Below are positions 1 to 7,420 of a DNA stretch of 12,820 bases, piece after piece (the stretch's first letter is position 1; every line of letters begins with the position of its first letter). The translations under genes were made by a program, and so were the position numbers. Origin of the DNA: Chrysochromulina tobinii (Eukaryota > Haptophyta > Prymnesiales > Chrysochromulinaceae); contig JWZX01000592.1 in the NCBI GenBank assembly GCA_001275005.1, positions 1-12,820 on the forward strand. Direction: 5' to 3'. The notes under the pieces were generated by a model. That model saw only the letters and a list, made by a program, of their open reading frames with translations, did no database searches and was not told the origin of the DNA.

Positions 1-350
1 TTACGTGTGTAGGCTTTACTATTGACCCGCATTCACTCATTTGTCGGAAAGCGACGCGCTTGGTTTCACCCTGGCGTGCAACACGTCAATACGCCCCCCG
101 CGCGCCGCGGGTAGCGAGACCGCTATCTACGAGCGCTCGAGTAGCCGCCGGTCTTCGTCTATAGCGACGGTAGCCAGAAGCAACGCCGCTCTAAAACGAA
201 ATGCTATACGGAACATACCGACGAGCACGGGGCGCTTCGTTGGCGGTGCGAGCTTCAGAAGAGTCGTATTAAAATTAGAGACCCGTATCGTTATCTGCGT
301 CGGCTAGAGACAGGCACCTTGCGAGTTCGTGTCGTGCGGGCACCAAGCGC
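1..350. other. 3' flank of channel gene, no gene seen
   Basis: No coding region can be supported here. The only frame of any length (about 41-307, plus strand) lacks an ATG start and has a basic, Ser/Arg-rich composition with no recognisable domain. The stretch would be the 3' untranslated or downstream region of the minus-strand channel gene. I see no AATAAA on the minus strand. A small nested inverted repeat is present: CGCTAT at 121-126 pairs with ATAGCG at 161-166, enclosing the perfect palindrome CGAGCGCTCG around 130-139. Its significance is unknown. Confidence 0.5.
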
Positions 351-2969
351 TCATTCGAACAGCTTGTCCTTGCGCTTCACCGTCCTCCTCTTCTCGGGGT
401 TGGCGGCCGCAGCCTCGGCGGCCTGTTTGGCTTTCTCGGCGTCGGCCTTTTTCTTTTTCTTGCCGATTCGGTCAAGGAGCGATCGCTCCTTTTGCTTCTT
501 ATCGTACTCCACCTTGAGCTTCTTCGCAGCCTTGATCTTGTCGCGCTTCATCTTACGCATGCGGTTGATATTGCGCCGCTCGCGCCACTGCGCGCGGCGC
601 ACCTCGAAGCGCTCGCGCAACGAGAGCGGCTTGCGGCGCTCGAGTTCGTCCCACACGACTTGGGTGTGAACGACCGTATACGCGTCGTTCAGGATCGCAA
701 GGAAGATGTTGAGCACGATGAAGAACATGAAGACGACGAAGAAGATGAAGAAAATGAGCGACCAGAGCGGCGAGACCTCGCGCATCTCCTCGAAGTCGAA
801 CTCGCCGAGCAGGATGAGGAAGAGCGTGCCAAGCGTGTCGATGAGCGATTTGAACCCCGCCGCCTGCATGCCGAAGATGTTGAGGCCCATGATGACGAAA
901 CCCATGAACAGGAAGACGAGCATGAGGAGGAAGACGCCCAGATCCGAGATCGCCTGCGACAGCGTGCGCTGGAGCAGCATCAGGTCTCGTTGCAGCGAAA
1001 AGTACTTGAGTGACTTGATGACGAGGACCATGATGGTGAAGGCGTCGATGATGAAGACGCCTCCGTAGCTGCGTGCGAGTTCGGCCATCTCGCGGTACTC
1101 GTCCTCGGGCACCAAAGGAAATGGGTCGAAGGACGTGCGATTCTCGTTGAGGAAGAACATGAGGCGCAGAAAGATGGATAAGACCAGCGTGCCACAGAGG
1201 ATGACGTCCACAATCACCCACGAGTCCTTGAAGAGGTTGCGGAAGTTCTTCGTGACTTTTTTCATGCGGTACATGCGCCACAAGATGTGCACACACTGCG
1301 CGATCGTGCCGATGACCACCATCGCCTCGGGGATGTACAGGAATATAATGCGGTTCGTCTCCTCGAAAGATTTGGGCTCGTACAGGTCGACACGTAGGAT
1401 GCGGTTGAGAGCGTTTGGCACTACGCTCCCGCCCTGCGTGAACTCGATCATAAACTGCGAGATGCAGTAGTAGTTGTAGTTGCCATTGTACGTGTTCAGC
1501 GAGACGATGACCGCACGCGTCTGCACGTCTATCCACAAGTTCGACTTGAGGAAGTGGAGCGCCTCGATATAGGCGGAACGATTTCGGGGATCGAGGTCGC
1601 GCACGAAGCCGGAGCCATCGAAACTCGCGCCTGTCGCGGACCCTGAGATGTAGACGCCCTCCAGCTTGTTAGCGATGTCGGTCGAGAAGGTGAAGCCGGT
1701 CCCGTCGCCCGCGCCCTCCACCGCCTCCACCTCCCCCGCAAGGGGTCCAAACGGCGCGGTGGATTTAAAGGCCTCGTCGTACGGCCCGTAGCAGTGGTCC
1801 ACAAACTGGCGGTGGCGATGCATGCCGCTGCTCGTCACGTCCGTCTGCGAGATGAGCTTCGAGAGGGTGCACGTGGTATCGGGCGCGATGCGCAGCTGGC
1901 GCAGCCGGATCTTGCCCACCACGCGGTTGTACGTCATCACATACCCTTTCCGGGCGTCTGGCACGTCGGCGCCGTTGTAGAGCGCGTCGGGGAATAGACC
2001 GTTCTGCAGCGGCCCCTCCATCCAGTCGAACATTTCGTTGGTGTTCGCGATGTCGAGGAAGGTGATCTCGCCGTACTCACCAAAGACCTCCTCCACGAAC
2101 GCCGTCTGGATCGCCTCCTGCAGCAGGAACGCGTCGCGCACCGTGCGCCGGCTGTAGAGGGTCCAAATAAAGATGAAACTGAAGAAGAGGAACAGATAGA
2201 GCTCGTTGCGCATCTTGCGCCGGAGCGAGAGCTTCTGCTTCATGGTGAGGGTGCCGCCTTTGGCCTGCGCGAGCAGCAGCTCGTCCTCGACCGACGCGGC
2301 GATCGCGAGAAAAGACTGGTCCATCTCCTCCTCGCTCTCCTCCACCTCGGTCTCGGCACCATACATCTCGCCGCCCTCGTCCTGGACTTGCACCGCGACC
2401 GGCTTGATCTTCATCGCGATCTTGGACGCGGAGTTCCGATGCATCTCCAGCCGGCAGTACCCGTCGTTGGGCCAGATCGCGCCGCGCTCGTCCACCAGCA
2501 TCACATCCTGCGCTGCCACGTCCCAGTAGCGTGCCGCATCATGTAGCAGCATCTCGAAGGTGTAGTTGTCTTGCAGCGTCCAGAAGACCTCGTCGTCGTC
2601 AAACTCGACGCGCACCTTATCACTCACCGATACCGCCGACTGCTCCGTGATCGCCGAGGTGAACGCCTCGTCGCGGAAGCGCTCCTCCAGCACCTGCAGC
2701 AGCGCCGTCTCCACCTTCCGCGAGAGCTCATCCATCGTCATGCGGCTGTCGGCCACCACGATTTTCTCCTGCTGATCCGTCAGCTGCTTTTGCGCGTGAA
2801 GCTCGCCCATCAGCTGCTTGAGCCGCACGTTTGACGAAATGAGCTCCTCCTCCACATTGGCCCGCTCCTGCGTGATGTCCTTTAGCTTCTTTGAGACCTC
2901 CGCGTACTCCGTGTCCGCCTCATCGAACTGCTGCTCCAGATCCTTGATTTCACGGCGGATAGCCGCCAT
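351..2969 (-). CDS. PKD2-like: Polycystin-2-like (TRPP) cation channel, 872 aa
   Basis: A TRPP-family non-selective, Ca2+-permeable cation channel subunit, expected in the ciliary, plasma or endomembrane and normally tetrameric. Order of parts: coiled coil at residues 1-75; an acidic region holding a compact uncharacterised domain (about 115-192); S1 at 255-272; the large extracellular polycystin (TOP) domain at about 275-538, with RLRQLRI at 355-361 and Cys367/Cys393 matching the conserved disulfide of human PKD2; S2 541-563; S3 583-607; S4 635-655; S5 675-700; pore loop with LLGEF at 720-724 (PKD2 has LGD, so Glu replaces Asp); S6 735-763 ending FLAILNDAY. The tail (770-872) is strongly basic and helical and shows no EF-hand, unlike vertebrate PKD2. 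There is no intron. The ATG at 2969 begins a protein of normal family length (human PKD2 is 968 aa). Family assignment is secure; ion selectivity and location are inferred. Confidence 0.93.
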   Translation of the reverse strand: MAAIRREIKDLEQQFDEADTEYAEVSKKLKDITQERANVEEELISSNVRLKQLMGELHAQKQLTDQQEKIVVADSRMTMDELSRKVETALLQVLEERFRDEAFTSAITEQSAVSVSDKVRVEFDDDEVFWTLQDNYTFEMLLHDAARYWDVAAQDVMLVDERGAIWPNDGYCRLEMHRNSASKIAMKIKPVAVQVQDEGGEMYGAETEVEESEEEMDQSFLAIAASVEDELLLAQAKGGTLTMKQKLSLRRKMRNELYLFLFFSFIFIWTLYSRRTVRDAFLLQEAIQTAFVEEVFGEYGEITFLDIANTNEMFDWMEGPLQNGLFPDALYNGADVPDARKGYVMTYNRVVGKIRLRQLRIAPDTTCTLSKLISQTDVTSSGMHRHRQFVDHCYGPYDEAFKSTAPFGPLAGEVEAVEGAGDGTGFTFSTDIANKLEGVYISGSATGASFDGSGFVRDLDPRNRSAYIEALHFLKSNLWIDVQTRAVIVSLNTYNGNYNYYCISQFMIEFTQGGSVVPNALNRILRVDLYEPKSFEETNRIIFLYIPEAMVVIGTIAQCVHILWRMYRMKKVTKNFRNLFKDSWVIVDVILCGTLVLSIFLRLMFFLNENRTSFDPFPLVPEDEYREMAELARSYGGVFIIDAFTIMVLVIKSLKYFSLQRDLMLLQRTLSQAISDLGVFLLMLVFLFMGFVIMGLNIFGMQAAGFKSLIDTLGTLFLILLGEFDFEEMREVSPLWSLIFFIFFVVFMFFIVLNIFLAILNDAYTVVHTQVVWDELERRKPLSLRERFEVRRAQWRERRNINRMRKMKRDKIKAAKKLKVEYDKKQKERSLLDRIGKKKKKADAEKAKQAAEAAAANPEKRRTVKRKDKLFE

Positions 2970-3024
2970 CGGCGACGGCTAGGATGCGTGGCAAGGCGCG
3001 CTTCGTGCTCGCACGCGCGGATGC

Positions 3025-3034
3025 GCGATATCGC
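3025..3034. promoter_or_regulatory. Isolated GCGATATCGC palindrome upstream of channel gene
   Basis: A perfect 10-bp palindrome whose GATATC core sits 58-63 bp upstream of the channel ATG. The same core, in the same CGATATCG context, is repeated many times in the 7021-7342 array, so the two sites could bind the same factor. A single 6-mer can occur by chance; the shared flanks are the only extra support. Confidence 0.25.
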
Positions 3035-3162
3035 CGACCGCACCCTGGGACAGCCCGGCGGCAGGGCCATCCAAAAATAGCCAACTTCGGAATTCGTTCG
3101 TTCGTTTCAGGGCCCTCTCGGCCAGACACACACCCACAAGCCCCGAAAAGGCGTGCGTCTGA

Positions 3163-3193
3163 GTGTGAATTTCAAGGCTGTGAATCCTTCACA
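3163..3193 (-). promoter_or_regulatory. ATTCACA element upstream of channel gene
   Basis: On the gene strand this reads ATTCACAGCCT, four bases, then ATTCACAC, about 194-220 bp upstream of the channel ATG. The same two words in the same order, ten bases apart, lie just upstream of the nuclease ATG (11254-11284). Within it TGTGAA (3179-3184) and TTCACA (3188-3193) form an inverted repeat with a 3-bp spacer, and another TTCACA is at 3252-3257. This is a candidate promoter element from sequence recurrence only; no known factor is claimed. Confidence 0.35.
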
Positions 3194-3422
3194 ACGCGCG
3201 CTTCTCCGGAGACACACTGACGCACATCCTTACGGACATATTCTCGGACACTTCACACATGCGATGACATCAGGGAGGACGCCGTCACGGACTCTCACCG
3301 TACACCGATAACAACCGCATCCAACAGGGCGTGGACGCGTCGTGCCGCAGATGGTTGTGTGGCCCCGCGCCCCCCCCCTATGGATAGATTGCTGCGCCTT
3401 GGTCGTCGCCCATCTTGGCGCC

Positions 3423-6400
3423 TCACCTTTTGAGGGCCGCCGACTCGGAGAGCGTCTTCTGCAACCGCTGGGACAGGTCGACGTACGCGCCGCCGTGCTG
3501 GATTGCGAGGCGTGCCACGTGGGCCGCCGTGTTGCGCAGCTGTGCCTTGTCATTGGGCGTGGGCGCCACTTTGGCCGCGAGCCCGAGCAGCTTGGCGCAG
3601 AGCGCGACGATTGGCTTGCTCGGCTCGGCGGTGCCGACGGCGAGCTCAAGCCACTGAGTCAGGATCGCCACGAGCGCCCGCGCCGCATTCGCCTCCGTTG
3701 CCGCGAGCTCTCCCAGAGCGCTCAGCGCCGCCTCGAGCTCCCCGAGCAGAGAGCTGATCAGCTCCTGCAGCTTCTCCGTGTACTCGGGCTCGGAGGCGTA
3801 CAGAACGTCGTTCGAGTCCACGCCGGGCACGCGGTACGGCAACTGGCGCTGCGCGTACGTCGAGAAGAGCGCGAGCATGCGCAGGTAGAGCAGCGGCTTC
3901 GACGCGAGCAGGCGCCACTTCAACTTTGGTTTTTGGACCTGGTTGAGCAGGCCGGCGGCCAAATAGAAGGGGCCGTTCTTCGGGTGGCCTGGCACCACGA
4001 CGAGGAAGGCACATAAGCTCGAGAGCACCTCAAGCAGCGCCTCCTCGCGCCCGTTCGCCTCCCGAACGGCCAGGTTGCCCTGCGCCTCCGCGTGTTCGCC
4101 CTCCGCGAGCACCTCGGGCACCGCGGTCACGGCCGCCATGACCAGCGCGTCCACCTGGGGAAGGAGCTGGTTCGCGAGCGCGACCTGCGCGCCGAGCAGG
4201 TTGAGCTTGATGCGCATGAGCGGCGCCTCGATCGTGGGCACCGTGATGAAGACGAATGCGGCGCACGCGCGCTCGAAGGCGCCCGTCTTCTTCGTGTGAC
4301 GCCCGCGCACAAGCGCGCGCGTGCTCATCATGAGTTGCGTCACGCCGAGTACGAGCGTCGAGTGGACTGCATCGAGGTTGACGAAGGCGGCGCGGCAGTC
4401 GACGTAGAAGGAGAGCTGTGCCTCAAAGTCGGCGCCGAAGCCGACCTTGCGGATGAAGGCCGTGATGAGCACACCCAGCTGGCGCCTCTCGTCATCGAAA
4501 GAAGTCGCATCGATCGAATCATGGAGCTGACGCGCCACATGCATCAGGCTATTCACGAGCACCGGGTCCACAAACGTACCCGGCGTCGCGGCGAAGGTCT
4601 CCATGATGCGCCGCCAGATCTCAACGGCGTGCTCGCGGTCGAAGAGGGCGAGCAGCCGTTGGAGCGGCTCGAGGACGAAGATCGTCCCGAGCCTCTCAGG
4701 CCCCGACTGCTCGAGGATCGTGCTCACCTGATGAGGAAAGCAATCAGACGCAATCAGTGGCCATCATCAGGGGCCATCAAGCATCATCAGGCCCCGACTG
4801 CTCGAGGATCGTGCTCACCACGCAAGCGAGCGGCCCATAGAGCTCCGTATACGCCTTGTCGACGCTCACGCGCTTGAGCAGATCCTTGAGCAGCTTGTGC
4901 ACCTCGGGCACGCCAAACTCGGTCAGCAGCAGCTGCAGGTACTGCGCCGCCACGTCGACATAGATGCGTGCACTCTTTGATGCGCCGAGCTCCGCCCACA
5001 CGTCGTTGAGCACCTGGAGCAACTCATCCTTCTTGGGCGGCTGCTTGCACAGGACGCGGCCGAGCGACACGTATAGGTGGTGGCGCGAGTACCCGCGCGC
5101 GTCGCTCTCCTTGATGAGGTCGCACATTGGGAGCGCGTTCGTCGCGATCACGCTCGCGTCGAAGGAGGAGATGATCGCATTGAGCACGATGGCGGCCTTG
5201 CACTGCTCGCGATATCTTTGGATGAGTGCGACGAGGGTCGCCTGGGTCGGGTGGTACTCAGCGAGCGAGTTGAGCAGCCACTCGAGCGCGGGCTGGAAGG
5301 TGCCAAAGTACTCGGTCGTCGTGATCTCCATCTTGACGTTGTGCAGCCCACGGATCAATTTTCCATCGGCGGCGTCGGCCGAAAAGGCGAGCTGGCGCTG
5401 GAAGATGGTGAATGTGTCGAGGACGGGCTCCTTGACGAGCAAGTGCGCGGACGAGGGCGTGAGGTCGATCGCCTTGTGCACGAGGTACGAGCGTGCGTAC
5501 GTGGCGGCGAGCGGGTCGCCGAATCCGCGGATCATGCGCGCGAGCCGCTGCACGATGCCCGGCAGCTCGGAGCTGTCGATGAGCAGCCGGTAGCAGCGCA
5601 GGATGGAGAGCTCGACGTAGAATCTCGGCACGAGCTCGCGGATCGAGGCGACCTTGTAGAACCAATTCTTGGTCGTCTCCTTGCCCTCCTCGGTGATCTC
5701 GGCAGGCGTGTATCCGGGCGGCAGCTTCTTGCCCGGAGGCTTACCCTTGTCGAGCACACGCTCGTATACGAGCTCTCCGAAGGCGTCGAGGATCTCGGCG
5801 ACCACTGCGAAGACGGTCGGGAAAAAGGTGGGGAAGGAGGTGTCGCCGAGCATCTTGCTCACCTGGATGGCGATCTTGAGCGCTCGAACACGCTCCTGGC
5901 CGTTCCACGCGGCGCGCAGCTCCTTGTTCAGGCTGTCGACACTCTCTACGAGTTTGCTCTGCGTCATATTTATGGTGCGTCCCTGCTCGACGGCGGTAGC
6001 CGCCTCGATCTGTTCGAGCCGGCCGCGCGTCTTGTGGTCGAGCATGACCTTCTTCTCGCCCGAAGGTCCCGCCTCGTCGATGTTCGAGCCCAGCTTCGAG
6101 GCGTCGCCGCCCTTGGAGTCGAGAATGTCCTGGTTCACACGCATGGTGCCTGTCGCCGCGTACTGCTTGAGGATCATCGCCCGACGGTCGCGCCAGGTGC
6201 GACGCGCATGCTCCTCGAGGGGTGGCGGGGCGATCACGGGGTTGCGGCCGCTCGCCGCAACGACGGACACGTCAAGCTTCGAGGGCTCGCCAAGCGGGTC
6301 GCCGAGCACGCCGAGCGGGTCGTCGCTGAGCGGGTTCGACGAGGCCGCCCCGACCGGCTTCGCGCCGAGCGGTTTGTTGGAGCTCAGCGGGTCGCTCGCG

Positions 6401-6621
6401 CCGAGCGGATCGCTCGCCGCACCCAGAGGGTCGACGATCTCTTCCGGCGCCTTGGGAGGCGGCGCGCCCTTGGCGACTGCCTCGGCCGCCTCCTCCTCCT
6501 TTTTCTGGATGGCTTCGAGGCGCTCGACGGCCTCCTGCAGCGGATGACGTTCCGGAACGCTCGTAGCGCACGCGCGGGCCACCGCTTCGGCCGCGTAGTC
6601 GCGCTCCTTGGGCTGCCACAT
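3423..6621 (-). CDS. VPS35L: VPS35L, Retriever/Commander complex scaffold; two exons, 1035 aa
   Basis: An alpha-solenoid subunit that with VPS26C and VPS29 forms Retriever, part of the Commander complex that recycles membrane cargo from endosomes. Coding exons are 6621-4819 (601 codons) and 4727-3423 (434 codons plus TGA). The match is to VPS35L rather than VPS35: total length (human VPS35L 963 aa, VPS35 796), the N-terminal W..R.Y start, DPL motifs, ALKIAIQVSKMLGDTS, NWFYKVASIRELVPRFYVE, MIRGFGDPLAATYAR, and in exon 2 FEAQLSFYVDCRAAF, AFERACAAFVFITVP and QVALANQLLPQVDAL. The 6621 ATG is the first after an in-frame TGA, though its Kozak context is weak (T at -3). Residues 50-130 are disordered and carry seven (D/N/K)PL motifs. 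Splicing joins ACV to VSTILEQ, restoring continuous homology across the junction. Cargo is unknown. Confidence 0.93.
4696..4819. repeat. 33-bp direct repeat pair spanning the VPS35L intron boundaries
   Basis: Copy one is at 4696-4728 and copy two at 4787-4819; they are identical and offset by exactly 91 bp, the intron length. On the gene strand both begin with G then GTGAGCACGATCCTCGAG and continue through CAGTCGGGGCCTGA. One copy provides the donor and first 32 bases of the intron; the other provides the acceptor G and start of exon 2, encoding VSTILEQSGP. The repeat is far longer than typical target-site duplications. Confidence 0.95.
4728..4818 (-). other. VPS35L: VPS35L intron, 91 nt, begins with a copy of the next exon
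   Basis: Splice sites are strong: the donor is GTG|GTGAGC after 4819, and the acceptor is a pyrimidine tract followed by CATCAG ending at 4728. Branch-like CTGAT words precede it, the last placing its A about 17 nt from the acceptor. Reading through instead gives a stop soon after EQSGPDDA, whereas splicing restores VPS35L homology; 91 is not a multiple of three. The first 32 intron bases repeat the first 32 bases of exon 2 exactly, and the remainder is built of CTGATGATG/CTGATTG near-repeats. This suggests a recent local duplication or slippage origin. Confidence 0.9.
6292..6432 (-). repeat. VPS35L: DPL(G/S) motif array in the VPS35L N-terminus
   Basis: Codons 64-110 encode seven closely spaced PL motifs: DPLG at 64, DPLG at 71, DPLS at 77, KPLG at 83, NPLS at 96, DPLG at 101 and DPLG at 108. 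They lie in a disordered linker before the solenoid. Human VPS35L has only a few DPL motifs in the matching linker, a segment known to wrap onto VPS29 and the solenoid. The units look like an expanded set of such short binding motifs; their function here is inferred. Confidence 0.8.
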
Positions 6622-6710
6622 CGACTCTTGTGTCCCCGGCGGTGCCGGTATTCACGGCCACTGGTGTGATCAGAGGACTTTGAGCGCCACCCGGGAGGCG
6701 TAACCGCAGA

Positions 6711-6733
6711 GTCAAGTCAAGTCAGGTCAAGTC
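6711..6733. repeat. GTCAA pentamer repeat close upstream of VPS35L
   Basis: The plus strand reads GTCAA, GTCAA, GTCAG, GTCAA, GTC without interruption, about 90-112 bp before the VPS35L ATG. On the gene strand this gives repeated TTGAC words, one of them TTGACC. TTGAC(C/T) is the WRKY W-box core in plants, but no WRKY link is shown here. It may be a plain microsatellite. Confidence 0.6.
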
Positions 6734-6860
6734 CCTCAGAATTTCGGCACAAACAGTAGTACTTCGTCAGCGACGCGCGACGCCAATTGAACTCCGCACG
6801 GTTGCAGACTTGCAGTTCGCCCAGTATGATGTATGTTGTGCAGTACCAGTCGCTCCGCAG

Positions 6861-6899
6861 TCGAGTGCTGCACGCACTACAATTGAGGCTCGCACTCGA
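6861..6899. repeat. 8-bp inverted repeat upstream of VPS35L
   Basis: TCGAGTGC (6861-6868) pairs perfectly with GCACTCGA (6892-6899) around a 23-base loop. A third related word, GTCGAGTG, lies at 6927-6934 and runs into TGTGAA at 6933-6938, whose gene-strand form TTCACACTC also occurs upstream of the channel gene. This could be a hairpin or paired factor sites; the statistical support is modest. Confidence 0.35.
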
Positions 6900-7020
6900 G
6901 CACAGCTAAGATAATAGCACCGCACTGTCGAGTGTGAAAATGCCGCGCCCGGTTTCGTATTGTAAATTATCGAAATGCCATAGCTCTTTTTTACGGGATT
7001 GTGCGTTGCCTGGGCGGGGG

Positions 7021-7342
7021 CACGATATCGTGGAATCTCACGATATCGTCGGTGCGCGCGGCGATATCCGGTCCCGCCCCACGATATCGCGCCTCGCGCC
7101 CACGACAACGCGGGAAGGCACGATACCACGCCGCGTCGTGCGATATCGCGAGCCTATGTACGTTACCGCGCGGCCCACGGCATCGCAGATACCCACGATA
7201 TCGCAGCCTCTCACACGATATCGGTGCCCTCCCAAGATATCGTGCGCGTTACGATATTGCTAACCGGACTACAGACGTCTACAAAACGCGCGGAATCTCG
7301 CGATATCGTGACCCCCTCGTCGCGTGCTCGTCAAATAATATC
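7021..7342. repeat. Phased array of GATATC palindromes, about 19-bp period
   Basis: Nine exact GATATC sites start at 7024, 7042, 7063, 7083, 7142, 7197, 7217, 7236 and 7302. Degenerate cores fill the gaps: GACAAC 7104, GATACC 7122, GTTACC 7162, GGCATC 7179, GATATT 7253, with looser GACGTC 7274 and AATATC 7337. From 7024 to 7253 the thirteen units are spaced 18, 21, 20, 21, 18, 20, 20, 17, 18, 20, 19 and 17 bp. The unit is roughly (C/T)ACGATATCG followed by about ten variable bases; the first copy is the 12-bp palindrome CACGATATCGTG. A longer near-copy, GGAATCTC(A/G)CGATATCGT, occurs at 7032-7049 and 7292-7309. The array lies about 80 bp past the nuclease stop codon and 400-720 bp before the VPS35L ATG. 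Variable non-triplet spacing argues against coding. A dense protein-binding array is the simplest reading; a degenerate satellite is the alternative. Confidence 0.9.
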
Positions 7343-7420
7343 GCAGTTATTTCGCACAAACCGACGAGTGGTGGGGTAATGTGCGTTCGGTTCTACGCGC
7401 TCCAAAAGAACTTGCGTGCT

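Larger units (their letters stand above)
2970..3422. other. Intergenic: channel-gene upstream region and VPS35L 3' end
   Basis: This 453-base stretch has no supportable gene. It must hold the 3' UTR of VPS35L and the promoter and 5' UTR of the channel gene. It contains a perfect 10-bp palindrome GCGATATCGC (3025-3034), three TTCG units near 3093-3105, a cluster of TGTGAA/TTCACA words (3164-3257) and a run of nine C (3370-3378). No TATA box is evident at a convincing distance from the ATG. Confidence 0.6.
6622..7420. other. Intergenic: VPS35L upstream region and nuclease 3' end
   Basis: This 799-base stretch has no gene I can support. It carries, in order, a GTCAA pentamer repeat (6711-6733), an 8-bp inverted repeat with a related third copy (6861-6938), a locally AT-rich patch (about 6950-7000, otherwise rare here) and the GATATC array (7021-7342). 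Frames across the array show repeated RYR or DI(A/V) residues, but the array spacing is not a multiple of three, so they look like by-products of the DNA repeat and not genes. Confidence 0.7.

Noticed and set aside
41-307. Small plus-strand gene at the left edge
   Set aside because: No ATG at the start of the frame, no domain, and composition typical of a chance frame.
3342-4016. Plus-strand frame, with 4092-4877 similarly
   Set aside because: Antisense shadows of VPS35L exon 2 with no recognisable motif.
4777-4818. VPS35L as a truncated 614-aa protein ending EQSGPDDA
   Set aside because: The stop lies inside a well-formed GT-AG intron; splicing restores homology through ERLGTIFVLEPLQ and the C-terminal half.
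3423-6621. Assignment to VPS35 (retromer)
   Set aside because: Length, N-terminal DPL motifs and conserved blocks fit VPS35L (Retriever) better than the shorter VPS35.
5077-6669. Plus-strand open frame of 530 codons
   Set aside because: It is exactly antisense to VPS35L exon 1, is rich in Arg/Glu/Leu/Val typical of reverse frames of GC-rich genes, and shows no domain.
7021-7342. CRISPR array or plant P1BS (GNATATNC) phosphate-response sites
   Set aside because: The repeated part is only about 10 bp and degenerate with about 10-bp gaps, so not CRISPR. The flanking bases (CGATATCG) do not fit GNATATNC.
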